A stretch of DNA of 64,000 nucleotides from contig JBGSKO010000211.1 in assembly GCA_041741155.1 (NCBI GenBank), positions 79,219-143,218 of the forward strand, given 5' to 3'. Shown here one piece after another: positions 22,941-31,048 of this stretch; the first letter of the stretch is position 1, and each line of letters begins with the position of its first letter. The position numbers were made by a program, and so were the translations under genes. This stretch comes from M3007 sp041741155 (GTDB lineage: Bacteria > Bacteroidota > Bacteroidia > Chitinophagales > Saprospiraceae). Below the pieces are notes generated by a model. It saw only the letters and a list, made by a program, of their open reading frames with translations. It did not search any database and had not been told where the DNA came from.

Positions 22941-25286
22941 TTACTGCACGACTACGCGTTTTTCCAGCACACCTTCTTTTGTTTGAATACGCAGGGTGTA
23001 CAGCCCTTTTTTCCAGCGCTGCGTGTCCAGCCGGGTGGTGTGTACACCGGTCGGCAGGTGGGTTTCTACCAACCGGCCGATGGCGTCAAACACGTCCACG
23101 TGCTCCAGCGTGAGCCCCCCGACCGCCAGCCAGACTTCTTCAGCAGCGGGGTTGGGATACAGCAGCGCCTGAAGTTTGGAGGTTTTGTCGGACGTGCCGG
23201 TAGTTTCCTGCACATGCAGCCACAGGGTATCTTTCACAATACCCTCCATTTCGATGGTATTTCCGGAGGCATTAATAGCTTGCAAGCCGTGTACGGGTAC
23301 GATGAAGGGGATTCTGGCGCCGCCGGTGCGTTCGATAACATCAATAATAATGATGTAGTTGGTAGCAAAATTGATCTTCGCGATACTACCGAAACCCGAT
23401 ACCGGCTGCCCGTACTTGCGGGCAAAACCGAGGTCGAACTGGCGACGGCTGTAATTATCCTTGGGCAGGAGCAGGATATCTGTCGGGAAGCCAAAGAACG
23501 AGCTGGTACTGTACAGCACTTCCGGGTCGTGGTTGACGTACTCCGGATAGGTAAGTGCAAAAGCGAGTCCGTACAAATCGAGCGCGGGCTTGGAGGGGGT
23601 GCCGACCATGATATCGGCGCTGATTTGGAAGGGGACAGGGTTGTTGGGGTCAATGATCACCGAATCCACGGCAAACCGCAACCATACCTTGGGTACATTG
23701 CCCAGGTTCACGATGACGCCGGTGTCTATGGATGTATAATTCTGGTCAATGGCATTGCGGTCAAAATCGTTGACCACGCCGTTGCCGTCGCAGTCTATGT
23801 GTTTAAAATTGACGCCTGCCGTTGTCGCTTGTGTCCAGTTTGGGGCAAACTGCGGCGTCCAGGCGGTGGTGGCAAACGGCCGGGGAACGCCGGTTTTTGC
23901 GAAGCCCAATCCCAGGTTCAGCAGGTCATACACATTGGCTTTTTTGTCGCCGTTGGCATCGCCGGGAAGAACATAGTCTGTAACGGTGGGGGAGTTGTCG
24001 GCGAACAGGCTGTAGGTATCCGTCACGACTATTTTGTCCACCGACGACACGCAATCGTTGTTTTTCCAGACGGTCAGGTTGGTGCGGTACACGCCGCTGC
24101 CGGCATAGTGGTGTTCCACGGCTGTATCGGTCGGGCTGCCCGTCCACAACGGGCTTCCGTCGCCAAAATCCAGCTGGACATTGGTGTAGCTGCCGCTGGA
24201 CAAATTCCGAAAACGCACGGTATAACCTTGTGCGGGGCTGCCGGATAACACTTCTGCTTCCAGATCGGCGCCGCAGGTTCCGGGCGTCGGTGCGCCGCAC
24301 TCGCCCGACCACCATTTGGTGACGCCGGCGGCCATGGCTGCGCACTCGTTGGTGTAGGTGACGCCGTTGCAGCCGCACACCGGAGCAAAAAAGGACGGGC
24401 AAATTCCAGTGGGGTTGACCATTGCCGGGTTGACGCAGCCGGCCGATGCTACCGTGACGGCCTGGCAGCGTGTGGTCGTGCAAATCGAAAGGTCCGGGTT
24501 TTCAATTTCGTATTGTGCGCAGATATAGTAGGTGCCCTCGCCCGGCAGTGTTGCCGTAAATTCAGGCGTTTCGGCGAGGATGATGTTGGTTTTGTTGTTG
24601 AACCACTTGATGGATTTGACCACACCGGGATTGGATGAGACGGGGGTTATTTTCCCGAACAGTTTGGTTCCTACGGCGGTGACGACCACGTCGTAGCCGC
24701 ACCAGTTGGGGTTTTGTTGGCTGACAAATACATCCCGGCAGGTTTGGACCGAGCACCCGAAAGCATCCGTTACGGTGAGGCACACGGGGAAATAGCCTTC
24801 CTGCGGAAACGTGTGTTGCACGACGTGCCCGTATGCGACAGAGCCGTCGCCGAAATTCCAGGCGCAGAACTGGGACATCGGATCGTACAAATCGGCCGAA
24901 AAGGTCAGGCGGAAAGCATTTTGCTGGCTGACTGCATACCCGAAATTGGCAATACACGGCAAGGTATCGGACACGCAGGTGAGTTTTACCACCGGAAGCC
25001 CGTCGGATGTGCATCCGTGCGGCAGTGCTGTCGGTGCGGCGGAGAACCGAACCGTTTTGCCGCTCGCCAGGTTGTCCAGGCCTTCTACGGCGAGCAGGAG
25101 CTGGCCGTTGTCCAGGTCAATAATTTTGGCGCCGCAGCCGGCGGAGGTGCTGGCCACCCATCCGACCCGTTCGCACTGCGCCGGGAGGCGGGTACTGAGG
25201 ACCAAGGACAAAAAAAGCAGGCCAATCAGGCCTGCCTGCCGCACCGGCAAGCATGGAACACGGAACACAGGTACAAGTGGAAGCAT
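22941..25286 (-). CDS. Secreted multidomain protein with PKD and Kazal domains and T9SS type A sorting signal
   Basis: About 781 residues from ATG 25286. The signal peptide ends LFLSLVLSTRLPAQ. Then a PKD domain (WNFGDGSVAYGHVVQHTFPQ), a Kazal-type inhibitor module (CPSFFAPVCGCNGVTYTNEC), a second PKD (LDFGDGSPLWTG), a dockerin-like pair of Ca-binding loops (GDANGDKKANVYDLLNLG, DCDGNGVVNDFDRNAI), a cohesin-like beta region, and a C-terminal domain ALLYPNPAAEEVWLAV ... GLYTLRIQTKEGVLEKRVVV that directs type IX secretion; PorU for this system is encoded at 53670. The alternative GTG at 25316 lies before the predicted transcription start, so ATG is preferred. The leader contains a repeat-derived stretch (LPVRQAG). 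Confidence 0.85.
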   Translation of the reverse strand: MLPLVPVFRVPCLPVRQAGLIGLLFLSLVLSTRLPAQCERVGWVASTSAGCGAKIIDLDNGQLLLAVEGLDNLASGKTVRFSAAPTALPHGCTSDGLPVVKLTCVSDTLPCIANFGYAVSQQNAFRLTFSADLYDPMSQFCAWNFGDGSVAYGHVVQHTFPQEGYFPVCLTVTDAFGCSVQTCRDVFVSQQNPNWCGYDVVVTAVGTKLFGKITPVSSNPGVVKSIKWFNNKTNIILAETPEFTATLPGEGTYYICAQYEIENPDLSICTTTRCQAVTVASAGCVNPAMVNPTGICPSFFAPVCGCNGVTYTNECAAMAAGVTKWWSGECGAPTPGTCGADLEAEVLSGSPAQGYTVRFRNLSSGSYTNVQLDFGDGSPLWTGSPTDTAVEHHYAGSGVYRTNLTVWKNNDCVSSVDKIVVTDTYSLFADNSPTVTDYVLPGDANGDKKANVYDLLNLGLGFAKTGVPRPFATTAWTPQFAPNWTQATTAGVNFKHIDCDGNGVVNDFDRNAIDQNYTSIDTGVIVNLGNVPKVWLRFAVDSVIIDPNNPVPFQISADIMVGTPSKPALDLYGLAFALTYPEYVNHDPEVLYSTSSFFGFPTDILLLPKDNYSRRQFDLGFARKYGQPVSGFGSIAKINFATNYIIIIDVIERTGGARIPFIVPVHGLQAINASGNTIEMEGIVKDTLWLHVQETTGTSDKTSKLQALLYPNPAAEEVWLAVGGLTLEHVDVFDAIGRLVETHLPTGVHTTRLDTQRWKKGLYTLRIQTKEGVLEKRVVVQ
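25233..25253. repeat. Short imperfect palindrome inside the leader of the T9SS cargo gene
   Basis: TGCCTGCCG (25233-25241), CAC, CGGCAAGCA (25245-25253) form a 9-bp stem with one mismatch. It encodes the LPVRQAG stretch of the leader peptide, which is not typical of signal peptides and looks like an inserted dispersed repeat. Confidence 0.45.
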
Positions 25287-25320
25287 AGTCGAAATTAATT
25301 TCAGGCAGTATTTCACCCAA

Positions 25321-25350
25321 CAAAGATTAAATTTTGATGTCGCACGGCAA
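25321..25350 (-). promoter_or_regulatory. Promoter of the T9SS cargo gene
   Basis: On the minus strand TTG (25350-25348), 19 bases, AATCTTTG (25328-25321). The -7 differs from TAnnTTTG in the first base only. Transcription would start near 25314, downstream of the GTG at 25316, supporting ATG 25286 as start. Confidence 0.45.
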
Positions 25351-25517
25351 AAGACATTTTCAATAACTTGCCGAAGAAAAAAAAGTTGATGGTTTACTTA
25401 TCAATTTGACAATCAAAAAATTAAAATTGCCCGCTCTAAGCAAAAACCAGCATCTTCATCCCCCATCGACCAATCCGGTGTAAGCTCCATAAACCATCCT
25501 AAACGACACTACCCGTC

Positions 25518-26963
25518 ATGTTCAGCGACAAGCTGTTCTCTCTTCTGGGCGCCTTTACCAAGTATGATCTGAACCGGCTTCGGAAGTTCGTACAGTCGCC
25601 CTATTTCAATGACCAGGCGGACGTGGCGCGCCTCTTTGAGGTGATCAATACCGCCGTTCGGAGTGGCGAAGAGGCCGTAGCTGCTTTAGATAAGCCCGCC
25701 GTTTGGAAGGCGCTGTATCCCGGCGTACCCTTCGACGATGCGCACCTGCGGCGGTTGACTTCCGATTTGACGCAACTTGCCCAGCGTTTTCTGGTGGAGG
25801 AGTACCGCCAGCAAGACCCGTTGACGGAGGCCCTCGACCTGCAGCGGGCGCTGGAAAAATACGACTTGCCCAAGCACCTGGCGAGCGCCGAGCGCACGAT
25901 CGAAAAGCTGTTGGGCCAAAGTACGGGCAAATCCACGGACCACTATTATGCGCAGTTTCGGCAGTACTGGAATGTGTTCAACCGCGCGTCCAAAATGGTG
26001 GCCACCGCCGGTTTCACCGACAAGCTGGTGGCTGCCGACTTCCATCTGGAGTGTTTTTACCTCGCCCAAAAGCTAAAACTATACATTGATTGGCTGCTGT
26101 ATCGCGGCTTTCGTATTACCGAACGGGAGGTGCCGGTGGTGCCCGGTTTTTGGGAGTACCTGGAGGACGAGCGTTTCGAGGCCGTGCCGCTCATTCGTAT
26201 TTTCCGAAAGGTAATTATCTGTTTTGCCGATTCGGAAAACGAAACGCATTTCGAAGAGCTCTTGCAACTGCTGACCCGCTCGGATGCCGACCTGACCCGC
26301 AGCGATTTGCGCGAGTGCTTTTTTATCGCGCAGAATTACTGCGCGCTCAAGATCAACCAGGGTAAAACCGATTTTTATTACCGTTACTTTTTGATCATCA
26401 AAAATATGGTGGATCAGGACCTCCTGCTGGAAAACGGCCAGTTGCCCGAGTCGGTGTTCAAAAATTTTATCACGGTGAGTTTGGGCGCCGGGGAGTACGA
26501 CTGGACGGAACAGTTTATCCGCCAGTATGCCGATTTTTTACCCGCCCGCATCCGCGAAAACGCCCGGATGTTCAACCTCGCGTATGTCTATTTTTATCAG
26601 AAAAACTACGACCGGGTGATCGAGTGCCTGCGCGATGTGGAATACAGCGACGTCGTGTATGCCCTGGGGGCCAAATCCATGCTTTTGCGCACCTACTACG
26701 AGCAAGGCGAGCTTCTTGCGCTCGACTCGCTCATGGATAGTTTCCGCATCTTCTTGCGGCGCAACAAGGTTATTTCCAAAAACCTCAAACGCGAATACAA
26801 CAACTTCCTGAACCTGGTAAAAAGACTGACCATGATCACGGCCTCCGACAAAAAAGCCCTGGCCGATCTGCACCGTCGGGTCAGCGAGACCTCGTACTCC
26901 ATGCCCAAAAATTGGCTGCTGAAAAAAATTGCGGAAATTGAAAAAGGGAGGAGCAGACGGTGA
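25518..26963 (+). CDS. Conserved helical repeat protein of unknown function
   Basis: A 481-residue cytosolic protein, almost wholly alpha-helical, with paired helices that resemble TPR-like solenoids (AERTIEKLLG, ECFFIAQNYCALKINQGK, FNLAYVYFYQKNYDRVIECLRDVEYSD). The N-terminus FSDKLFSLLGAFTKYDLNRLRKFVQSPYFN is a pattern I associate with conserved hypothetical proteins of Saprospiraceae-type genomes. No catalytic motif, signal or membrane segment is visible. It stands alone between the T9SS cargo gene and the repeat array at 26971. Function unknown; a binding scaffold is the safest reading. Confidence 0.75.
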   Translation: MFSDKLFSLLGAFTKYDLNRLRKFVQSPYFNDQADVARLFEVINTAVRSGEEAVAALDKPAVWKALYPGVPFDDAHLRRLTSDLTQLAQRFLVEEYRQQDPLTEALDLQRALEKYDLPKHLASAERTIEKLLGQSTGKSTDHYYAQFRQYWNVFNRASKMVATAGFTDKLVAADFHLECFYLAQKLKLYIDWLLYRGFRITEREVPVVPGFWEYLEDERFEAVPLIRIFRKVIICFADSENETHFEELLQLLTRSDADLTRSDLRECFFIAQNYCALKINQGKTDFYYRYFLIIKNMVDQDLLLENGQLPESVFKNFITVSLGAGEYDWTEQFIRQYADFLPARIRENARMFNLAYVYFYQKNYDRVIECLRDVEYSDVVYALGAKSMLLRTYYEQGELLALDSLMDSFRIFLRRNKVISKNLKREYNNFLNLVKRLTMITASDKKALADLHRRVSETSYSMPKNWLLKKIAEIEKGRSRR

Positions 26964-26970
26964 AGGAGGT

Positions 26971-27018
26971 GGGGTTTATAGGGGTTTATAGGGTTTATAG
27001 GGTTTATGGGGTTTATAT
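26971..27018. repeat. Minisatellite of GGGTTTATA units
   Basis: Five consecutive units, GGGGTTTATA twice, GGGTTTATA, GGGTTTAT and GGGGTTTATA, lie directly after the helical protein gene and end 12 bases before the start of the PagL-like leader. Slippage-prone. Confidence 0.85.
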
Positions 27019-27029
27019 TTTTCTGTGCG

Positions 27030-27104
27030 ATGAAATGGATTTTTGTTCGATACTATTGGCTTTTCACGTTTGGGTTTGCATAGGGTGCTCAAGCACAGTC
27101 ATCC
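27030..27104 (+). pseudogene. Signal-peptide leader of the PagL-like gene, cut by an in-frame TAG
   Basis: ATG 27030 begins MKWIFVRYYWLFTFGFA, then TAG at 27081-27083, then GAQAQSSLPAGDD in the same frame as the downstream gene. Basic start, hydrophobic core and AQA-type cleavage site make one intact signal peptide apart from the stop codon. A single C-to-T change (CAG to TAG) would explain it. Confidence 0.7.
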
Positions 27105-28181
27105 TTGCCGGCCGGCGATGATCGCGCATTTTCCTGGGCTTTGGAGGCAGCGACATACCATACGGTGCTGTGGCGGCATACGCCAAAATTGACGATCCGG
27201 ACCGGGCAGCCGGTGTGGGGGCAGGAGGTGGGGGTGCGCGTTCAAACGCAGGGCCACAAGCCGTGGCAGGCATGGCAGCATTACCCCACTTTTGGCGTAG
27301 CCTTGGCGCATTTCCGTATGGGAGAGCAAGCACACGGGGATGCGGTGGCGTTGTTGCCTAATTTGGGCGTACCCGTGCTGCGCAGTAGTCGGTGGCTGGC
27401 TATTTTTCGGGTGGGAATGGGAATGGGTTACGTGTCAAAACCGTACGATTTCTTTGACAATCCCGGCCAAAATGCCATTGGTTCGCACTGGAATAATTTC
27501 ACCCAGTTTCGGCTAAGCCTGGAGTACAAACTGGATGCGCATTGGCGGGTACAAGCAGGCGGGGGACTTAGTCATTTTTCAAATGGCGCCATGGTGTTGC
27601 CCAATTATGGCGTGAACCTTCCCGGTGGTTTTGCTGCGCTGGTTTGGTCGCCCGCCGGTATTCGGGAAGAAACATTCATACCTGCTTTGGAAAATAAATA
27701 CGTCGGTCGGCGCTGGGGCGGCATCGTCTCGGGGGGCCTGGCCAGGGTTGAGTATTCTATTTTCGACGGACCGCGCTACTTAGTCTGGGGTCTGACAGGA
27801 GCCGGGTATTTTCAGATCAACCGGGTAAATCGCGTGCTTGCCGGCATGGAATACGAGTTCAACGGGGCGGTATTTGCTTTTGGCTTGCGTTCTGCCGAAT
27901 TTCGGGACAAGCACGAGGCTCGCATCGGGGCCACCCGATTGGCCTTTACGGTGGCCGATGAGTTTTTGTTTGGCAATTTGGGGCTACAGGTACTGGGAGG
28001 AATATACACCGGCAGCCGCAGGAATCAGCTCGTTTCGCATCCGTGGTACACCAAGCTCACGGTGCGGTACTACCTGCCGCCCATGGTTCGTTCGCCGATT
28101 CGGTGTTTCGCAGGCATTTCACTAAAGGCCCACCAGACCACAGCGGAGATGTTTATGGCAAACATCGGGGTGGCTTTTTGA
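27105..28181 (+). CDS. PagL-like lipid A deacylase (acyloxyacyl hydrolase), signal peptide interrupted upstream
   Basis: Outer-membrane beta-barrel esterase family that removes an acyl chain from lipid A. The catalytic His-x-Ser-Asn pattern is seen in GGGLSHFSNGAMVLPNYGVNL (split here: GGGLSHFSN then GAMVLPNYG), as in PagL, within alternating amphipathic strands such as WRVQAGGGLSHF, GPRYLVWGLTGAGYF and LTVRYYLPP. The mature part is about 358 codons, longer than proteobacterial PagL but usual for Bacteroidota. The open frame begins at TTG 27105, but the natural start is ATG 27030; an in-frame TAG at 27081 separates the two. Unless the stop is read through, the product would lack a signal peptide and not reach the outer membrane. 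Confidence 0.75.
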   Translation: MPAGDDRAFSWALEAATYHTVLWRHTPKLTIRTGQPVWGQEVGVRVQTQGHKPWQAWQHYPTFGVALAHFRMGEQAHGDAVALLPNLGVPVLRSSRWLAIFRVGMGMGYVSKPYDFFDNPGQNAIGSHWNNFTQFRLSLEYKLDAHWRVQAGGGLSHFSNGAMVLPNYGVNLPGGFAALVWSPAGIREETFIPALENKYVGRRWGGIVSGGLARVEYSIFDGPRYLVWGLTGAGYFQINRVNRVLAGMEYEFNGAVFAFGLRSAEFRDKHEARIGATRLAFTVADEFLFGNLGLQVLGGIYTGSRRNQLVSHPWYTKLTVRYYLPPMVRSPIRCFAGISLKAHQTTAEMFMANIGVAF

Positions 28182-28186
28182 AAACA

Positions 28187-28690
28187 TTATCGTTTACGAA
28201 AGGACAGGATAGTGTACCCAACGACGGTGATAAGGATTGTGCCAACAAAAAACCACATCATCCGCTCGTCGAGGGCTGTTGTTTGTGCGGTGCCAACTCG
28301 GATAATACCTTGTATCAGGTAGGCAAAAAGACCGACAATAAGCACCTTGAGCACCCGAATCATCTGAGTTGCCATGCGGTATTGCTGTTCGGCATTTTCA
28401 GACGTGATCTGGACGGAATAATTGAAGGTATGCGGGACGCGGACCAGAATGGTCAGGAGTGTGTACAATGCTACCCCCAGGATGGGTAAGAGCCACAAGG
28501 TGGTCTTGGGGCCGAAACCATCCGCTTCGCCACGGGCATTGAAGTGTTGCGGGATGGTGTCGGGTAACTCCGTGTAATACACCGCCGGTAGTAGCAGCAA
28601 CAAGATCATTCCAGCTGCAGCGATACCCTCCAGAAACCAGTCAAAAGGGCCTAAATTCAAGGCAACTTCAGGTCGTTGTTCTTTTTTCAT
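28187..28690 (-). CDS. DUF1648 domain membrane protein
   Basis: A 167-residue inner-membrane protein with four predicted helices (about 20-40, 66-84, 113-130, 143-160). The DUF1648 signature is the extracytoplasmic loop ELPDTIPQHFNARGEADGFGPK after the first helix (its core PDTIPQHFNARGEADGFG). Function unknown; SdpI and related immunity or sensor proteins share this domain. In this and other Bacteroidota genomes it lies near an SPFH and a small RHH gene. The stop is 5 bases past the convergent PagL-like stop. Confidence 0.82.
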   Translation of the reverse strand: MKKEQRPEVALNLGPFDWFLEGIAAAGMILLLLLPAVYYTELPDTIPQHFNARGEADGFGPKTTLWLLPILGVALYTLLTILVRVPHTFNYSVQITSENAEQQYRMATQMIRVLKVLIVGLFAYLIQGIIRVGTAQTTALDERMMWFFVGTILITVVGYTILSFRKR

Positions 28691-28714
28691 GTTTTAAAAA
28701 AGGATAGTGGTGTG

Positions 28715-28912
28715 CTACGAATCTTTGTTGTTCCCGGCATCCGTGTTTGCTTTACTACCGTGCTTTGGTTCCCGTCCGGCCTCCCGCAAGGCCCGGCTGA
28801 TGATCCACTCCACGTGCCCGTTCACGCTGCGAAATTCATCCGCAGCCCACTTCTCGAGCGCCTCGTAGGTGGCTTCGTCTATGCGCAGCACGAAATTTTT
28901 TTTGCTAGCCAT
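28715..28912 (-). CDS. Small ribbon-helix-helix (Arc-type) DNA-binding protein
   Basis: A 65-residue protein: MASKKNFVLRIDEATYEALEK gives the ribbon strand (KNFVLRID) and first helix, WAADEFRSVNGHVEWIISRALREAG the second helix (core SVNGHVEWIISRAL), then a charged tail. This is the Arc/MetJ fold. It is located between the DUF1648 and SPFH genes, a combination that recurs in Bacteroidota, so a regulator of that group is plausible. No toxin partner is adjacent. Confidence 0.8.
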   Translation of the reverse strand: MASKKNFVLRIDEATYEALEKWAADEFRSVNGHVEWIISRALREAGREPKHGSKANTDAGNNKDS

Positions 28913-28926
28913 GTTTTGGTGTTTTG

Positions 28927-28988
28927 GTGTTTTGGTGTTTTAATGCTTGGGTAGAGCGAAACTCCCAAGCACTAAAACACCAAAACAC
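28927..28988 (-). terminator. Long hairpin between the SPFH and RHH genes
   Basis: Stem of 25 bp (28927-28951 with 28964-28988), loop 12 bases. The single mismatch on the plus strand becomes a G-U pair in minus-strand RNA, the direction of both neighbouring genes. There is no U-run, so it may act as an attenuator or mRNA stabiliser rather than a classical terminator. The arm contains GTGTTTTG repeats that continue to 28913. Confidence 0.5.
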
Positions 28989-28994
28989 GTTCCC

Positions 28995-29846
28995 CTACTG
29001 ATGCAGCGTGCCGGTATTCAGCACCGGTGTAGCGTTTTTATCGCCGCAAAGCACGACCATGAGATTGCTGACCATGGCGGCTTTTTTGTCGTCGTCGAGT
29101 TCCACGATTTTCTTTTTCGAGAGTTGGTCAAGTGCCATTTCGACCATACCCACGGCGCCTTCCACAATTTTGCTGCGGGCGGCTACGATGGCGGTGGCCT
29201 GTTGGCGTTGCAGCATGGCTCCGGCGATTTCTGTTGCGTAGGCCAGGTGGTTGATGCGGGCTTCGATCACGTCAATGCCGGCGATTTCCAGCCGTTCGCT
29301 GATCTCGCGGACAAGCTCATGGTTAACTTCGTCGGAGTTGGTGCGCAGAGTCACGCGGGCATCTTCATCCTCCAGATTGTCGTAACTGTACATGCCCGCC
29401 AATTTCCGGATGGCCGATTCGCTCTGTATTTTGACAAACTCCTGGTAATGCTCCACCGCAAACGCAGATTTGAACGTGTCCTCCACCCGATACACCACCA
29501 CGGCGCCGATCATGATCGGGTTGCCCTGCTTGTCGTTCACTTTTACCACAGGCACATCAAAGGTGACCGCGCGGACGGAGATTTTTTTACGGGTGAAAAA
29601 CGGATTGACAAAAAAGAAGCCGCTTTCTTTGGCGGAACCGACATAAGAGCCAAACAGGGTCAATACGCGGGTGCTGTTGGGTTCAATGGCGATAAACCCG
29701 GGAAGAATGATTGTGGTAGCAACAACAATGAGTGCCGCACCGGCAAAAATGAGCTTGACCACAATCAGCGCGATACCGCCAACAATCAAGAGTAAACAAA
29801 GCGCCAGCATATTCCAGCCGGAAGCAGGTTTAACGATTTTTTCCAT
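28995..29846 (-). CDS. SPFH/Band 7 (stomatin/prohibitin-like) membrane protein
   Basis: A 283-residue membrane scaffold. Two N-terminal membrane segments (about 12-32 and 35-55) precede the SPFH domain (about 60-210): GFIAIEPNSTRVLTLFGSY, VRAVTFDVPVVKVNDKQGNP, VVYRVEDTFKSAFAVEHY and VREISERLEIAGIDVIEARINHL, then a coiled-coil AMLQRQQATAIVAARSKIVEGA. Such proteins build membrane microdomains. ATG 29846 is chosen over the upstream ATG because the promoter-like element at 29885-29892 overlaps the longer version. Confidence 0.9.
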   Translation of the reverse strand: MEKIVKPASGWNMLALCLLLIVGGIALIVVKLIFAGAALIVVATTIILPGFIAIEPNSTRVLTLFGSYVGSAKESGFFFVNPFFTRKKISVRAVTFDVPVVKVNDKQGNPIMIGAVVVYRVEDTFKSAFAVEHYQEFVKIQSESAIRKLAGMYSYDNLEDEDARVTLRTNSDEVNHELVREISERLEIAGIDVIEARINHLAYATEIAGAMLQRQQATAIVAARSKIVEGAVGMVEMALDQLSKKKIVELDDDKKAAMVSNLMVVLCGDKNATPVLNTGTLHQ

Positions 29847-29884
29847 GACAAGGTTGATGTTTTTATGATATTGAAATGATATCA

Positions 29885-29916
29885 CAAAGATGGCATCAAG
29901 GCCCTGGAAAAGTCAA
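29885..29916 (-). promoter_or_regulatory. Putative promoter of the SPFH gene
   Basis: On the minus strand TTG (29916-29914), 21 bases, CATCTTTG (29892-29885), a one-mismatch match to TAnnTTTG, 38 bases before the ATG. Confidence 0.35.
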
Positions 29917-29991
29917 GAGCAGGCGGACGAAAAAAGGAGAACGCAGGTTTTTTACCGACGAAAAGATCGATGTAAGGCGACGAACGGGCGC

Positions 29992-30987
29992 TTAGGCATT
30001 CAGTTGCTTCCAGAGCAAATCCTTTAGCTGCTGGATATGCTTGCCGGTTACAGCCGAAATGAAGATGGTCTGGATATCGGGCGGCAGGGTATCGCGCAGC
30101 ATTTTTTCCAGGTCATTGTCAATAAGGTCGGCTTTGGTGACGGCCAGCATACGCGGCTTGTCGAGCAGGTCTGGGTTGAATTCCTTAAGTTCATTGAGCA
30201 GGATGTCAAATTCCTGCTTAATGGTGCGGTTGGTATCGCAGGGGACCAGGAACAGCAGCACGCTGTTGCGCTCGATGTGCCGCAAAAAGCGGTGGCCAAT
30301 GCCGCGGCCCTCGTGTGCGCCTTCGATGATCCCGGGGATGTCGGCCATGATAAATGACTGTCCGGGGCGGGCTTCTACGATGCCGAGCTGGGGCACGAGG
30401 GTGGTAAATGGATAGTCTCCGATTTTGGGTTTGGCAGCACTGACGGCGCCGAGCAAGGTACTTTTGCCGGCATTGGGGAACCCGACAAGGCCTACGTCGG
30501 CCAGCACTTTCAGTTCCAGCACGATCCACTTCTCGATGCTGTCCTCGCCGGGCTGCGCGTATTTCGGTGTCTGGTGGGTAGAGGTTTTGAAAAAGCTGTT
30601 GCCTTTTCCTCCTCGTCCGCCGGGGATCAACACTTTTTCGTCGTCCCGTTCGGTGATTTCCAGTAGTACCTCACCCGTTTCGGCATCCTTGGCTACTGTG
30701 CCAAGGGGGACTTTTACGATGACATCGCCGCCGTCGCTGCCGGTTTTCATACCTCCGCTGCCTCCGCTACCGTCTCGGGCTATGATATGTTTGGTGTATT
30801 TCAGGTTAAGCAAGGTCCATTCGTGCGGATCTGCTTTCAGGATAATGGAACCTCCGCGACCGCCGTCGCCGCCGTCTGGGCCACCTTTTGGTATGCCTGC
30901 GGCGCGGTGAAAGTGTACACTGCCTGCTCCGCCCTTACCGGATCGGAACATAATTTTTACGTAGTCAACAAAATTCTGCTCTGCCAT
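29992..30987 (-). CDS. obgE: GTPase Obg (ribosome assembly / stress control)
   Basis: Essential ribosome-associated GTPase of 331 residues. The Gly-rich Obg fold occupies 1-155 (RSGKGGAGSVHFHRAAGIPKGGPDGG begins it; GGRGGKGNSFFKTSTHQTP is diagnostic). The G domain follows: G1 GFPNAGKST, G2 TTLVPQLG, G3 DIPGIIEGAHEGRGIGHRFL, G4 TKADL, G5 SAVTG. The C-terminal OCT extension is absent, as is common in this phylum. A TACCTTTG element lies 18 bases before the ATG. Confidence 0.97.
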   Translation of the reverse strand: MAEQNFVDYVKIMFRSGKGGAGSVHFHRAAGIPKGGPDGGDGGRGGSIILKADPHEWTLLNLKYTKHIIARDGSGGSGGMKTGSDGGDVIVKVPLGTVAKDAETGEVLLEITERDDEKVLIPGGRGGKGNSFFKTSTHQTPKYAQPGEDSIEKWIVLELKVLADVGLVGFPNAGKSTLLGAVSAAKPKIGDYPFTTLVPQLGIVEARPGQSFIMADIPGIIEGAHEGRGIGHRFLRHIERNSVLLFLVPCDTNRTIKQEFDILLNELKEFNPDLLDKPRMLAVTKADLIDNDLEKMLRDTLPPDIQTIFISAVTGKHIQQLKDLLWKQLNA

Positions 30988-31004
30988 TTGCTAAAATTGG
31001 GCGG

Positions 31005-31012
31005 CAAAGGTA
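31005..31012 (-). promoter_or_regulatory. -7 promoter element of obgE
   Basis: TACCTTTG on the minus strand, exact TAnnTTTG, 18 bases before the obgE start codon at 30987. Confidence 0.45.
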
Positions 31013-31048
31013 GTCAATTCTGCGCCGTACTGTAGTTTGGAGGTGGCG

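Noticed and set aside
22233..24248. Plus-strand open frame of 671 codons opposite the metallo-hydrolase and T9SS cargo genes
   Set aside because: It crosses two well-supported minus-strand genes and shows no domain or signal; a codon-bias shadow.
26971..27018. Telomere-like or origin repeat
   Set aside because: Only five GGGTTTATA units within a chromosomal gene row, with no replication genes or DnaA boxes seen.
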